Positions 44,051 through 52,907 of a stretch of DNA of 64,000 bases are shown one piece after another. The notes below the pieces were generated by a model that saw only the letters and a program-made list of their open reading frames with translations, searched no databases and was not told where the DNA came from. The stretch's first letter is position 1. Every line of letters starts with the position of its first letter. This DNA comes from Xanthomonas codiaei (GTDB taxonomy: Bacteria; Pseudomonadota; Gammaproteobacteria; Xanthomonadales; Xanthomonadaceae), in NCBI RefSeq assembly GCF_002939785.1, contig NZ_MDEC01000016.1, positions 38,519 through 102,518 of the forward strand, read 5' to 3'. A program made the translations under genes and the position numbers.

Positions 44051-45571
44051 ATGATTCCCGCTCCCCTCCGCAACATCGTCATCGTCGGCGGCGGCACCGC
44101 CGGCTGGATGGCGGCCGCCGCGTTTGCGCGCGTGCTTGGGCCCACCTTCAACGTGCAGCTGATCGAATCCGAACAGCTCGGCACCATCGGGGTGGGCGAA
44201 GCGACCGTGCCGCATATCAAGGCCTTCAACAACCTGCTCGGCATCAATGAAGCCGAGTTCGTGCGCCAGACCCAGGGCAGCTTCAAGCTCGGTATCGAGT
44301 TCGTCGACTGGCAGCGCCCCGGCACGGCGTACATCCACGGCTTCGGTACCCAGATCGGCCATCCGCTCGGGCTGCTGCCGTTCCATCAATACTGGATCAA
44401 GCAACAGCTGCGCGGCACGGCGCAGCCGCTGGGTGCCTATACGCTCAATACCGTGGCGGCCGCGCGCGGCAAGTTCATGACCTCGGCCGGCGATGTGCCG
44501 GCCAACTCGCCGCTGGCCAATATCGCCTACGCATATCACTTCGACGCCAGCCAGTACGCGCACTTTCTCCGCAGGTATTCTGAGCAACGCGGCGTCACCC
44601 GCATCGAAGGGCTGGTCGAGCAGGTGCAGCTGCATCCGGAAAACGGCCATGTGCGATCGTTGCAGCTGGCGTCCGGGCAGGTGGTGCATGGCGAGCTGTT
44701 CATCGATTGCTCCGGCTTCCGTGGGCTTCTGATCGAAGAAGCGCTGCACACCGGCTATCACGATTTCACCCACTGGTTGCCGTGCGATCGCGCACTGGCG
44801 GTGCCCTGCGAAAACGTCGGCCCACCGACGCCGTACACGCGCTCCACTGCGCGCGCGGCCGGCTGGCAGTGGCGCATTCCGCTGCAGCACCGCACCGGCA
44901 ACGGCTATGTGTACTGCAGCGCGCACATCAGCGACGACGAAGCCGCTGCCACGCTGCTCGCCAACCTGGACGGCAAACCGCTGGCCGACCCGCGCCCACT
45001 GCGCTTCACCACCGGGCGGCGCAAGCAGTTCTGGAACCGCAACGTGGTTGCGCTGGGGCTGGCCAGCGGATTCCTGGAGCCACTGGAGTCGACCAGCATC
45101 CACCTGATCCAATCCGGCATTTCCAAGCTGCTGGAGCTGTTCCCACGCGAGGGCATTAGCCCGGTGCTGGTGCAGCGCTACAACGACCGGCTGGCGTTCG
45201 AGTTCGACCGCATTCGCGATTTCCTGCTGCTGCACTACCACGCCACCGAGCGCGACGACAGCGCGTTCTGGCGGCATTGCCGCCACATGCCGATCACCCC
45301 GGAGCTGCAGGCCGCACTCGAGCTGTTCCGCGACAGCGGGCGCTTCTACCGCAATGCCGAAGAGATGTTCGCCGAGATAAGCTGGGTGCAGGTACTGGTG
45401 GGCCAGGGCATCGTGCCGACCGGCTATCACCCGCTGGTGGACCAGGTGCCGGATACCGATGCCGAGGGCTTCCTGGCCAGCGTGGCGCAGACCATCAGCC
45501 GGTGCGTGGACGTAATGCCGAGCCACCAGCAGTTCATCGACCGCTATTGCAAGGCGCCAGCGATACGGTAG
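44051..45571 (+). CDS. Flavin-dependent tryptophan-halogenase-family protein
   Basis: 506 aa from ATG 44051. FAD motif GGGTAGWMAAAAFAR at residues about 13-27. The catalytic Lys79 (SFKLGIEF), the WxWxIP motif (W272-Q-W274-R-I-P) and Glu346 (EPLESTS) fall at the same residue numbers as in PrnA, so the chlorination machinery looks intact. In proteobacteria, many members of this family sit beside TonB receptors and LacI regulators in sugar-uptake loci rather than in antibiotic clusters, and their substrate is unknown. It needs a flavin reductase, which is not in the window. Confidence 0.88.
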   Translation: MIPAPLRNIVIVGGGTAGWMAAAAFARVLGPTFNVQLIESEQLGTIGVGEATVPHIKAFNNLLGINEAEFVRQTQGSFKLGIEFVDWQRPGTAYIHGFGTQIGHPLGLLPFHQYWIKQQLRGTAQPLGAYTLNTVAAARGKFMTSAGDVPANSPLANIAYAYHFDASQYAHFLRRYSEQRGVTRIEGLVEQVQLHPENGHVRSLQLASGQVVHGELFIDCSGFRGLLIEEALHTGYHDFTHWLPCDRALAVPCENVGPPTPYTRSTARAAGWQWRIPLQHRTGNGYVYCSAHISDDEAAATLLANLDGKPLADPRPLRFTTGRRKQFWNRNVVALGLASGFLEPLESTSIHLIQSGISKLLELFPREGISPVLVQRYNDRLAFEFDRIRDFLLLHYHATERDDSAFWRHCRHMPITPELQAALELFRDSGRFYRNAEEMFAEISWVQVLVGQGIVPTGYHPLVDQVPDTDAEGFLASVAQTISRCVDVMPSHQQFIDRYCKAPAIR

Positions 45572-45735
45572 CGCGATCACCGGGCAGCAAGCGACCCCAA
45601 GCAGCCCTGCGCACCCATCGGACCGATGCGCGGGTGACATGGCCGGCGATGCGCAAGGTCACCTCGCCCGCCGCTGCCGTGTACCGCAGGCGGTGGCAGT
45701 TCCGCGCGTGCCAGGCCATCGCCTGACCAATCGCC

Positions 45736-45766
45736 AAAAAAAAGGATCGGGCACAAGACCCGATCC
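45736..45766 (-). terminator. Strong intrinsic terminator (minus strand)
   Basis: On the minus strand: GGATCGGG (45766-45759), 7-nt loop, CCCGATCC (45751-45744), then eight T (45743-45736). It ends the small-RNA candidate and could also end the pyrF transcript. Confidence 0.9.
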
Positions 45767-45828
45767 CTTCGAAAACCGGGACAAGCCCGGTGGACAATGA
45801 GTGGCACAGCTTCCGACTGACATCGGAC
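45743..45828 (-). ncRNA. Candidate small regulatory RNA (about 85 nt, three hairpins)
   Basis: Read on the minus strand: hairpin 1 TCCGA-tgtcag-TCGGA (45827-45812), hairpin 2 CCGGG-cttgt-CCCGG (45090-type stem at 45790-45776), hairpin 3 plus T8 terminator (45766-45736). Upstream, TTGCTT (45863-45858) and TAACAT (45840-45835) are 17 nt apart, a plausible sigma-70 promoter placing the start at about 45828, right at hairpin 1. It contains no convincing reading frame. It could instead be a processed 3' end of the pyrF transcript, whose stop is at 45931. Confidence 0.6.
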
Positions 45829-45834
45829 GCCGGC

Positions 45835-45863
45835 ATGTTAACGAGACTTTCACATTAAAGCAA
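45835..45863 (-). promoter_or_regulatory. Probable promoter of the small-RNA candidate
   Basis: -35 TTGCTT (45863-45858), 17-nt spacer, -10 TAACAT (45840-45835), within an unusually A+T-rich 65-base patch. It matches the consensus at 3/6 and 4/6 positions. Confidence 0.45.
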
Positions 45864-45930
45864 TGCTTTAATTATTCCTAACTAAGCCATTGATTTATAT
45901 CGCCGGTCGCGACAACTGAGCGACTACCGC

Positions 45931-46662
45931 TCAGTCCCGGTGCTGTATCACCGCCGCGCGGATCTCGTCCTGGATGGCGGTGGCAGCGGCCGCAGGGTCG
46001 GCAGCCAGGCGGATCGGGCGGCCGACGACGATCGCGTCGGCGCCATCGGTGAAGGCCTGCGCCACGCCCACGGTGCGTTGCTGGTCGTCGCCCACCGGGC
46101 CGCCGGGGCGGATGCCCGGGCAGACGATCGAAAACGCCGGGCCGGTGGCACGGCGGATCGGGGCGGCTTCCTGGCCGGAGGCGATCACCCCGTCGATGCC
46201 GGCGGCCTGGGCAGCCAGCGCGCGCTCCACCACCACCTCCACCGGTTCGCGGTCGATGCCCATCGCGGCCAGGTCCGGGCGGCCCATCGAGGTCAGCACG
46301 GTCACCGCGAGCAGGCGCATGTCGCCCCGGTTGGCCTCGGCGGCGGCCTGCAACATGCCGGCATGCCAACCGTGCACGGTGCAATAGCTCACCGGCCACT
46401 GCGACAGCCGGGCAATGGTGCCGGCCACGGTGGCGGGAATGTCGAAGAACTTCAGGTCCACGAACACGCGTTTGTTGCGCTTGGCCAGCGCATCGAGCAC
46501 GTGGAAATACTCGCCGGAGGCCAGCAGCTCCATGCCGATCTTGTAGAAGGACACCGACTCGCCCAGCCGGTCGACCCAGGCAATTGCTTCATCGTGGCCG
46601 GGCACGTCCAGCGCGAAGATCAGCCGCTCGTGCGCGGCCAGGGCCAACGGGGGACGGCTCAT
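45931..46662 (-). CDS. pyrF: Orotidine-5'-phosphate decarboxylase
   Basis: 243 aa, ATG 46662. Last step of UMP synthesis. Catalytic array in [13 protein letters not shown] (Asp-Lys-Asp of DxKxxDI), start [14 protein letters not shown], and phosphate-binding GIRPGG and [11 protein letters not shown]. Its start overlaps the stop of the upstream acid-phosphatase gene by 4 nt (ATGA), so the two are translationally coupled. Confidence 0.97.
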   Translation of the reverse strand: MSRPPLALAAHERLIFALDVPGHDEAIAWVDRLGESVSFYKIGMELLASGEYFHVLDALAKRNKRVFVDLKFFDIPATVAGTIARLSQWPVSYCTVHGWHAGMLQAAAEANRGDMRLLAVTVLTSMGRPDLAAMGIDREPVEVVVERALAAQAAGIDGVIASGQEAAPIRRATGPAFSIVCPGIRPGGPVGDDQQRTVGVAQAFTDGADAIVVGRPIRLAADPAAAATAIQDEIRAAVIQHRD

Positions 46663-47582
46663 CGTGCAAGCTCCAGTGCGGCGCGCTTGGCGTCGTGGCG
46701 GGTCTGCCAGGGTTGCGAATAGTCGTTGTTGAACTGCGCCGGCTCCCAGCCGCCATAGCTGGGGTTGGGCAGCATCCACCAACGCTCGCCGAACCAGTCG
46801 TGGTACTGCTGCAGCAGCGCGCCGCGCGCTTGGCCGGTATTGGCGGTGACCTGCACGAAGTCGCCGAGCTGGTCGCCGAACTGCATCAGCACGCGATATT
46901 TCTGCCCGGCCAGCTGGCGGCGGCAGTTCTTCTCGCTGCCGTTCTGCTCGCAGCCAGGCACCACCGTGCCCAGGCCCAGGAACACGCCGTCGTCGGCCAC
47001 CGGCAGGCCGGCGCTGCGCAGGTTGGCCAGCGTGGCGTCCTTCAGATGCACCGCGCGGTTGGAGATGTAGATCAGGGTGATGCCACGGGCGGTGGCGGCC
47101 TTGGCGAAGTCCACCACGCCCGGAATCGGCTTGGCCTTCTTCTCGGCCACCCACTGATCCCAGCTCAATTCGTCGTACTCCTTGCCGTCGCGCACCAGCC
47201 GCGCCTGATAGGGCGAGTTGTCCAGCACGGTCTCGTCCACGTCCAGCACCACCGCCGGCTTCAGGCCAGTGGCGGCATTGCCGCGTTCCTCGGGTACCAG
47301 CGCGTCCCAGTTGGGCTGCTCGAGCGCCGCGTCCAGCTTGTCGGCCGCGGCGCGATAGGTCTGCTCGGCGACGGCGCGGTATTCCTCCGAGCGCTGCATC
47401 CACAGCACCGCATTGAGGTTGTCGTCGCCGGCCGGCGTGCCGGTCGCCGCCGACTTGGCAGCGGCGGGCGCGGCGGCGGCGGGTGCCGGCTGCGCGAGGT
47501 CTTGATGGGCGGGCTTGCAGGCCGACAGCGCCAGCACGGCGCAGGCGAGCAGGGACATCGGTGCGTGAAACGAGGGGCGCAT
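46659..47582 (-). CDS. Class-C-like acid phosphatase, 5'-nucleotidase lipoprotein e(P4) family
   Basis: 307 aa from ATG 47582. The lipobox is LALSAC (about residues 17-22). HAD-superfamily motif [14 protein letters not shown] (both Asp residues), motif II ISNRA, and motif III/IV region FGDQLGDF. It dephosphorylates nucleoside monophosphates or NMN at the outer membrane or periplasm for uptake. It is paired with pyrF by a 4-nt overlap: nucleotide salvage outside, UMP synthesis inside. Confidence 0.88.
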   Translation of the reverse strand: MRPSFHAPMSLLACAVLALSACKPAHQDLAQPAPAAAAPAAAKSAATGTPAGDDNLNAVLWMQRSEEYRAVAEQTYRAAADKLDAALEQPNWDALVPEERGNAATGLKPAVVLDVDETVLDNSPYQARLVRDGKEYDELSWDQWVAEKKAKPIPGVVDFAKAATARGITLIYISNRAVHLKDATLANLRSAGLPVADDGVFLGLGTVVPGCEQNGSEKNCRRQLAGQKYRVLMQFGDQLGDFVQVTANTGQARGALLQQYHDWFGERWWMLPNPSYGGWEPAQFNNDYSQPWQTRHDAKRAALELAR

Positions 47583-47591
47583 GGCATCCAC

Positions 47592-48071
47592 CAGACAGAA
47601 ACGGCAATGAAGCCCGCGATTTTAGAGCGGCCAACAGAACGTAGCGAGCAGTCGTCAGGTGGGCGCGGGTGGCGCGCCGGAAGATGTCGCGCACCGGCCG
47701 CGCCCGTCTGGCGGCTGCGCAGTGGTTGTGTTGGCCGCTCTCGCCGGTTCGCACGGCTGCCCTGTCCTGTTTCCGCCGCCGATGCGCACGCCGGCTTCTG
47801 GCGCGTTGCGGGGCTTGCGGCATGCGGGCGGCAAGGACAGCGCCTGCGTGGTCGGCTCGCAGGCCAGCCGCGGTGCGCGCGCACTTGCTGCCCAATCGGG
47901 CCGTCACACGCTGGTCGATGGCAGCAGGTTGCACGCCCAGTCGGGGGCTGGCCACAACACCATCAACCGCACCATATGGCCCTGAAGCCAGCGCGGCACG
48001 GCGAAACACGCGCAGACCGCCCGGCACGGGATCGGCATATCCTTCCCCGCTGATTGCCCAGGAGCTGCCGC
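47592..48071. other. Divergent intergenic region, no gene seen
   Basis: 480 G+C-rich bases between the leftward phosphatase/pyrF pair and rightward yceH-like gene. Long open frames exist on both strands but have no start with a ribosome-binding site and no family features. It presumably contains both promoters. Nothing else is visible. Confidence 0.5.
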
Positions 48072-48731
48072 ATGACCGAGACATCGTCCATCCCCGTGCT
48101 CGATACCGCCCAGGCCCGCGTGCTTGGCTGCCTGATCGAAAAAGAGGCCACCACCCCGGACGCCTACCCGCTCACCGTCAACGCCGCGCAGGTGGCCGCC
48201 AACCAGAAGACCGCGCGCGAGCCGGTGCTGAGTCTGCAGACCGGCGTGGTGCATCACGCGTTGCGCCAGCTGGAAACGCTGGGACTGGTGCGCCAGCAGT
48301 TCTCCTCGCGCGCCGAACGTTACGAGCACAAGCTGGGCAGCGTGCTGGACCTGACCCGCCAGCAGGTGGCGTTGATCGGGCTGCTGCTGTTGCGCGGGCC
48401 GCAGACGTTGGGCGAGCTGTTCGCGCGCAGCGAGCGGCTGACGCGCTTCAACGATGCCGACGATGTGCGCCATCACCTGGACCGGCTGATCCAGCGCGGC
48501 CTGGCGGCGCAACTGCCGCGCGCCAGCGGCCAGCGCGAGGATCGCTACGCGCACCTGCTCAGCGGTGCGCTGGATGTGGAAGCCTTGCAGGCCGCCGCTG
48601 CACGCGCCGCACCGGCGACGCGCAGCAGCGCCGACAGCAGCGAGCTGGAGGCGCGCGTGCAGGCATTGGAAGAGCAGCTAGAGGAACTGCGTGCACAGCT
48701 GGCCGGACTGCACGCCCGCCTGGGCGCCTGA
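48072..48731 (+). CDS. yceH: YceH-family (DUF480) winged-helix protein
   Basis: 219 aa from ATG 48072 behind [47 protein letters not shown] is the family signature. Two winged-helix domains (about 10-90 and 95-170) are followed by a coiled coil ([27 protein letters not shown]). Biochemical role unknown; the fold suggests DNA binding. Confidence 0.93.
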   Translation: MTETSSIPVLDTAQARVLGCLIEKEATTPDAYPLTVNAAQVAANQKTAREPVLSLQTGVVHHALRQLETLGLVRQQFSSRAERYEHKLGSVLDLTRQQVALIGLLLLRGPQTLGELFARSERLTRFNDADDVRHHLDRLIQRGLAAQLPRASGQREDRYAHLLSGALDVEALQAAAARAAPATRSSADSSELEARVQALEEQLEELRAQLAGLHARLGA

Positions 48732-48744
48732 TCGTGCGGGTGGC

Positions 48745-49596
48745 TCAGTAGATCGCCGGCACCCGTTCCAGCACGCCGCCGGCGTAGTCGGCCTGGAACG
48801 GCAGGTCAGGCCGATGCACGTAGCCGATGTAGCAATCGCAGCGCGTGTTCGGACAGCTGCGGGCACGCAGCTGCGCGGCGAAGCTGCCGTCGTACAGATT
48901 GCCCAGCGACGTGGCGACGAAATGGCAGCGCCGCACGTTGCCGTCGCCATCCACCGACACCACCGATTCGCCGGTCAGGCAGGGCGCGCCGAAGCTGGGC
49001 GGCGGAGTGAGGTTGTAGCCGAAATGGGGATCGATCCGGCTCAAGCGCTGCACCTGCTCGGGCGTGTAGTAGTCCGCCGGGCGCGGATCGAAGGCGTTGA
49101 GCCACATCGGCGTGGTGTCGGGCAGCGCCGCACGTAGCGCCTCGATCTCGTCCAGGTGCGCGTGCGAAGCCACCATGCCCACGCTGTGGCGCACGCCACG
49201 CTGGCGCAATGCCTGGCAACGCTGCAGGAAGGCCGCACGCGTGACCTGGCTGGGGTGGTAGGTGCACCACAGCGCCAGGCGATCGAGATTGGCGCACTCC
49301 AGCCAGCGCAGTCCCACGCACAGGTTGGTCTGGATCGCCACGCGGCGCAGCTGCGGCAGCTGGCTCAGCTGCACCATCGCCTCGCGGTAATGCCGCCGCA
49401 CCAGGCCTTCGCCCCAGGGCGTGAACAGGATCGACAACGGCCGCGTCTGCGCCTGGGCCCAGGCGACGAACCGCGCCAACTCCTGCGCGTCGCGGTGCAG
49501 GGCGGCGGCGCTGTCGTAGGTCTTGGCGAACGGGCAGTAATCGCAGCTGTAATTGCAGCTGCTGAGCCGGCCGCGATAGAGCAACGACAGATGCAT
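48745..49596 (-). CDS. STM4011-family radical SAM protein
   Basis: 283 aa. The 4Fe-4S/SAM motif is CNYSCDYC (Cys14, Cys18, Cys21). Further Cys near the C-terminus (RRCHF; SCPNTRCDCYIGYVH) may ligate an auxiliary cluster, as in SPASM or twitch enzymes. Last gene of the minus-strand operon, 7 nt after the STM4012 stop. It is recognised as the STM4011 family by its conserved order with STM4012-STM4015. Substrate unknown. Confidence 0.85.
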   Translation of the reverse strand: MHLSLLYRGRLSSCNYSCDYCPFAKTYDSAAALHRDAQELARFVAWAQAQTRPLSILFTPWGEGLVRRHYREAMVQLSQLPQLRRVAIQTNLCVGLRWLECANLDRLALWCTYHPSQVTRAAFLQRCQALRQRGVRHSVGMVASHAHLDEIEALRAALPDTTPMWLNAFDPRPADYYTPEQVQRLSRIDPHFGYNLTPPPSFGAPCLTGESVVSVDGDGNVRRCHFVATSLGNLYDGSFAAQLRARSCPNTRCDCYIGYVHRPDLPFQADYAGGVLERVPAIY

Positions 49597-49603
49597 CGGC
49601 CGC

Positions 49604-50965
49604 CTACCCGACCTGGTACTGCTGCATGCGCTCGGCGATCGGCGCCGAGGTCAGCCATGGGCCGATGGTGTCGGCGCGCTCCATGCCGGCGGCGGTGAGC
49701 GACAGCAGGCTGCCCTGCCAGTGCGCCAGGTCCAGCGCCAGCAACTCGCGCAGCTGCGGCAGGGCGTCCAGGCAGTCCATGCCGAACCGCTGGCGGAAGT
49801 CGTCGCGGTCCAGCCCGGGCACCACCAGCAGCGACTGGATCGCATGCCGCCGCCGGGCATCGTCGGCATCCAGCGCAATGCCGTAATCGGCACGCGCAAA
49901 GCTGGCCGGATCGCGCGCCAGGTAATGCTCGAGAATGTCGGCCACCGAGCGCCGGCTCACCCCGTATTCGCTGGAGTAATGCAGCCCGGCGGTATACGAG
50001 CGCGCGCCGCAGCCGATGCCGACCATGCCATCGCTCTGGCAGCAATACACCGGCGCATCGGCATCGACGGCGTGCGGGGCGCGGAACATGCGCATCGAGA
50101 CCTGGGTGTAGCCGGCTGCCAGCAGCCGGTCGCGCCCGGCTCGGTACAGCGCCAGGCGCGCGTCCAGCGGCTCGGGCTGCAGCACGAAGCTGCGCCGCCC
50201 GCCGGCCCTGGCCTCGATCCGGCCCAGCCCGGTCATCGGCCGCACGTATAGCGGGTACAGGTACAGCTCCTCCGGTGCGAAGGCCAAGGCGCTGTCGATC
50301 GAGGCCAGGAAGCTGTCCACGGTCTGCCCGGCGATGCCGTAGATCAGGTCCAGATTCAGCGTGGCAATGCCCTGCTCGCGAATGATGGCGATCGCCCGCT
50401 CCACCGTCTCGCGCTGCTGCGGGCGCACCAGCGCGCTGACCTCGGCGGCGCTGAAACTCTGGATGCCCATGCTGACGCGGTCGATGCCGGCCTGCCGGCA
50501 GACCCGCAGCCGGTCGGCATCCACGGTTTCCGGCGAGACCTCGATGCTGGCCGGGATTGCGTCCAGCACAATGGTCGCGTGGCGCGCCACCATGTCGAAC
50601 ACCCGCTGCAACTGCCCCGCATCCAGATAGCTCGGCGTGCCGCCGCCCATGGCAAAGCGCACGAAACGGTGCGCGCCCAGCGCCTGCACGGTGGCCTGCA
50701 GTTGCCGTTCCATCTGCGCCAGATACGCCTCCACCTGCGCCGGCGCCGGCCGCGCCAGCGCGAACAGGTTGCAGAACCCGCAACGGTACGAGCAGAACGG
50801 GATATGCAGGTACAGGAACAGCGCCTGCCGCGGTTCGTCGGCCCACACCTGCTGCAGCGGCACGGGCGGCTGCAGCGGCCGGTAACTGGTCTTGTGCGGA
50901 TACGAGTACGAATAGGCCTGATACGGCGGCAGCGCCAACAGATCGGCCAGCGAGGGCAGGCTCAT
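49604..50965 (-). CDS. STM4012-family radical SAM protein (HemN-like)
   Basis: 453 aa from ATG 50965, which overlaps the upstream stop by 4 nt (ATGA). HemN-type core: LYLHIPFCSYRCGFCNLF (CX3CX2C), MGGGTPSYLDAGQL, SIEVSPETVDADRLRVCRQAGIDRVSMGIQSFSAAEV, NLDLIYGIAGQT, and a C-terminal HemW-like domain (GIGCGARSYTAG). Despite this likeness it belongs to the STM4012 group, not coproporphyrinogen oxidase, judging by its partners. Reaction unknown. Confidence 0.87.
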   Translation of the reverse strand: MSLPSLADLLALPPYQAYSYSYPHKTSYRPLQPPVPLQQVWADEPRQALFLYLHIPFCSYRCGFCNLFALARPAPAQVEAYLAQMERQLQATVQALGAHRFVRFAMGGGTPSYLDAGQLQRVFDMVARHATIVLDAIPASIEVSPETVDADRLRVCRQAGIDRVSMGIQSFSAAEVSALVRPQQRETVERAIAIIREQGIATLNLDLIYGIAGQTVDSFLASIDSALAFAPEELYLYPLYVRPMTGLGRIEARAGGRRSFVLQPEPLDARLALYRAGRDRLLAAGYTQVSMRMFRAPHAVDADAPVYCCQSDGMVGIGCGARSYTAGLHYSSEYGVSRRSVADILEHYLARDPASFARADYGIALDADDARRRHAIQSLLVVPGLDRDDFRQRFGMDCLDALPQLRELLALDLAHWQGSLLSLTAAGMERADTIGPWLTSAPIAERMQQYQVG

Positions 50966-51780
50966 GGAGTCACCAGGAAATGGGCGTACGGCACGGTCAT
51001 CACCACTTCGTGGGCCAGGCGATGGCCGTGGTAGCCATCCTCGCCGTAGGCAGTGCCGTGATCGGAACAGACGATGGCGAACGCGCCACCGCGCGCGCGC
51101 AATGCGGTAAACAGCGGCGCCAGCGCGGCATCCACATAGCGCAGCGCGGCGCAGTGGCTGTCGAAATCGTCGTTGATGGCGCCGGGCAGGTAATGCCGGT
51201 TGGGCTGGTGCAGCGCCGAGACGTTGATGAACAGGAAGCAGCGCGTGTCGCGCAACGCTGGGTCGCCCAGCCGCGCGCAGGCCAAGGCCACCTGCTGCTC
51301 GGTCGAATCGGGCGCGGTCACGCCGAACGCCGGCGTCCAGTGGCTTTCGCGGAACAGGCCGGGCAACTGCGCGCCCAGCGCATTGCGCTTGTTGAAGAAG
51401 CCGGTGCCGCCGATGCACAGCGTGTGGTAACCGCAGCGCGCCAGGCCATCGACGATGTCGCCGCTGTCGGCAAACACCCGGGTCTGCGCCACGATGCTCT
51501 CGCTGCCATCGAAGGCCAGCGCGAACAGGCGCGGATGCGGGCCCTGGCGGGCAGGCGTGGGCAGGAAGCCGGCGAAGAACGCCATGTGCGCCGCATAGGT
51601 GAAACTGCCCGGCGTATGCCGCCGTTCCCAGCCATCGGCCGGCAGATAGCGCGCCAGCACCGGCAGTTCGCCGCGCGCAAAGCAGCGCTGCGCGGCGTCG
51701 TAGCGCAGCGTATCCAGGGTGATCAGCACGATGTCGCGCGTACCGACGATGGCGTGCATGTCCGGCAAGTGCTCAGCCAT
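50962..51780 (-). CDS. STM4013/SEN3800-family sulfatase-like hydrolase
   Basis: 272 aa from ATG 51780. Alkaline-phosphatase/sulfatase superfamily: DIVLITLDTLRYDAA (first metal Asp plus Thr nucleophile position), and the C-terminal metal site AIVCSDHGTAYGEDGYHGHRLAHE. No signal peptide, so it acts in the cytoplasm, unusual for sulfatases. The nucleophile region lacks the CxPxR formylglycine motif, so phosphoryl or phosphonate transfer is more likely than sulfate hydrolysis. Overlaps the STM4014 stop by 8 nt. Confidence 0.83.
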   Translation of the reverse strand: MAEHLPDMHAIVGTRDIVLITLDTLRYDAAQRCFARGELPVLARYLPADGWERRHTPGSFTYAAHMAFFAGFLPTPARQGPHPRLFALAFDGSESIVAQTRVFADSGDIVDGLARCGYHTLCIGGTGFFNKRNALGAQLPGLFRESHWTPAFGVTAPDSTEQQVALACARLGDPALRDTRCFLFINVSALHQPNRHYLPGAINDDFDSHCAALRYVDAALAPLFTALRARGGAFAIVCSDHGTAYGEDGYHGHRLAHEVVMTVPYAHFLVTP

Positions 51781-52906
51781 GCCGTCGTCTCCCGTCAGTG
51801 TCCTCGCAGGCGACGCCATCGCCCAGTGCCGCCTGGTCTTCGTAGGTCGTGCGCCCCTGCCAGCGCAGCTCCGGCAGCAGATCGCCGAAGCCGTTGGCTT
51901 CCAGCACGTGGCAGCGCCCATCGCGCTGGATCAGGTCCAGGCCGATCATGCGGCAGTCGGCAAACGCGCGCGCGGCCTGCGCCACCGTGGCCGACACCAG
52001 CGCGTCCACATCCGCGCCCTGCCACGCCTGCGCCGGCAGGCGCCGATTGCCCAGATGCAGGTTGGTCAGCGGGCCGCGGCTGGCGCGGGCCACGCGCTGG
52101 CGCGCCACGCCGTCCAGCGCAACCACCCGCAGGTCGTAGTGATGGCCGGGCAAGCCGGGCGCGCGCGGCTTGGGAATCCACCGCTCCAGATAGGCGCCCT
52201 GCGCGGCGATCGCATCCACCAGCGGTGCGATGTCGGTACGGCGGGTGTAGCGGCGCTGCCGCAGCGCGTTGAACACCCGCACACCGCCCGCGTCCTGGAC
52301 CAGCTCGGCCGAACCGCTGGCGATCTCGCGCCCATCGCGGTGCCAGCGATACGCCAGCACGCCGGCGCCGGACGATCCGTAGCGCGGCTTGAAAAACGCC
52401 TGGGTACAGCCGGAGACCTGCAGGCAGGCGCGCATGTCGGCATAGCTGTCCACGCTGCCCAGCAGCGTGGGCACGGCCACGCCCGCCGCGGCCAGGCGCT
52501 GCTGGCAGGCGAGTTTGTCGGTCATCGCCAGCAGCCCGGCGGGCGGGTTCAGATACTGGCCGGCCGGCAGCGACGCGAGCAGGTCCGCAAACCCGGCGTA
52601 CCACAGCTGCTGATGGGCCAGTTCGCCATGCGCCAGCGGTGCCGGGGCAGGTCCGGGCGAGCCCAACGTGCGCCAGCCGCGCAGGATGAGCGCCCGGTGC
52701 AGTTCGGGCGCCTCGCCAGGCGATTCGAGCTTGACCCGCGCGGCCGGGTGGCGTGCCAGCCAGTCCTGCAGCGGGGCCGGCGTGTCCAGCAGCTGCAGAT
52801 AGTCGAACACCACCGCCGCAGGATGTCCCTGCGCCTGCAATGCCTGCTGCAGGGCCGCGATCCTGCGGCTGTCCCGTGGCCCCACCACGACCCAAGGCAC
52901 GCTCAC
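51773..52906 (-). CDS. STM4014-family ATP-grasp-like protein
   Basis: 377 aa from GTG 52906, one base after the STM4015 stop (TGA-g-GTG); GTG 52900 is also possible. ATP-grasp-like features: LLAMTDKLACQQRLAAAGVAVPTLLG, AFFKPRYGSSGAGVLAYRW (Lys and Gly-rich loop), YLERWIPKP, YDLRVVALDG, GLDLIQRDGRCHVLEANGFGDL (metal-binding Glu-x-Asn). Such enzymes join a carboxylate to an amine. The partner molecules are unknown. Confidence 0.83.
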   Translation of the reverse strand: MSVPWVVVGPRDSRRIAALQQALQAQGHPAAVVFDYLQLLDTPAPLQDWLARHPAARVKLESPGEAPELHRALILRGWRTLGSPGPAPAPLAHGELAHQQLWYAGFADLLASLPAGQYLNPPAGLLAMTDKLACQQRLAAAGVAVPTLLGSVDSYADMRACLQVSGCTQAFFKPRYGSSGAGVLAYRWHRDGREIASGSAELVQDAGGVRVFNALRQRRYTRRTDIAPLVDAIAAQGAYLERWIPKPRAPGLPGHHYDLRVVALDGVARQRVARASRGPLTNLHLGNRRLPAQAWQGADVDALVSATVAQAARAFADCRMIGLDLIQRDGRCHVLEANGFGDLLPELRWQGRTTYEDQAALGDGVACEDTDGRRRHG

Positions 52907-52907
52907 C

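Larger units (their letters stand above)
45572..45930. other. Intergenic region between the convergent halogenase and pyrF genes
   Basis: 359 bases, no protein gene. It holds a small-RNA candidate on the minus strand (45743-45828), its terminator and its A+T-rich promoter (45835-45905). The first about 150 bases after the halogenase stop show nothing else. Confidence 0.6.

Noticed and set aside
45534..45836. Minus-strand frame across the small-RNA candidate
   Set aside because: Its ATG falls at the -10 box and it reads through a strong terminator, so it is very unlikely to be translated.
47592..48071. A possible hidden gene upstream of yceH
   Set aside because: Open frames exist on both strands but none has a start with a ribosome-binding site or protein-like composition.
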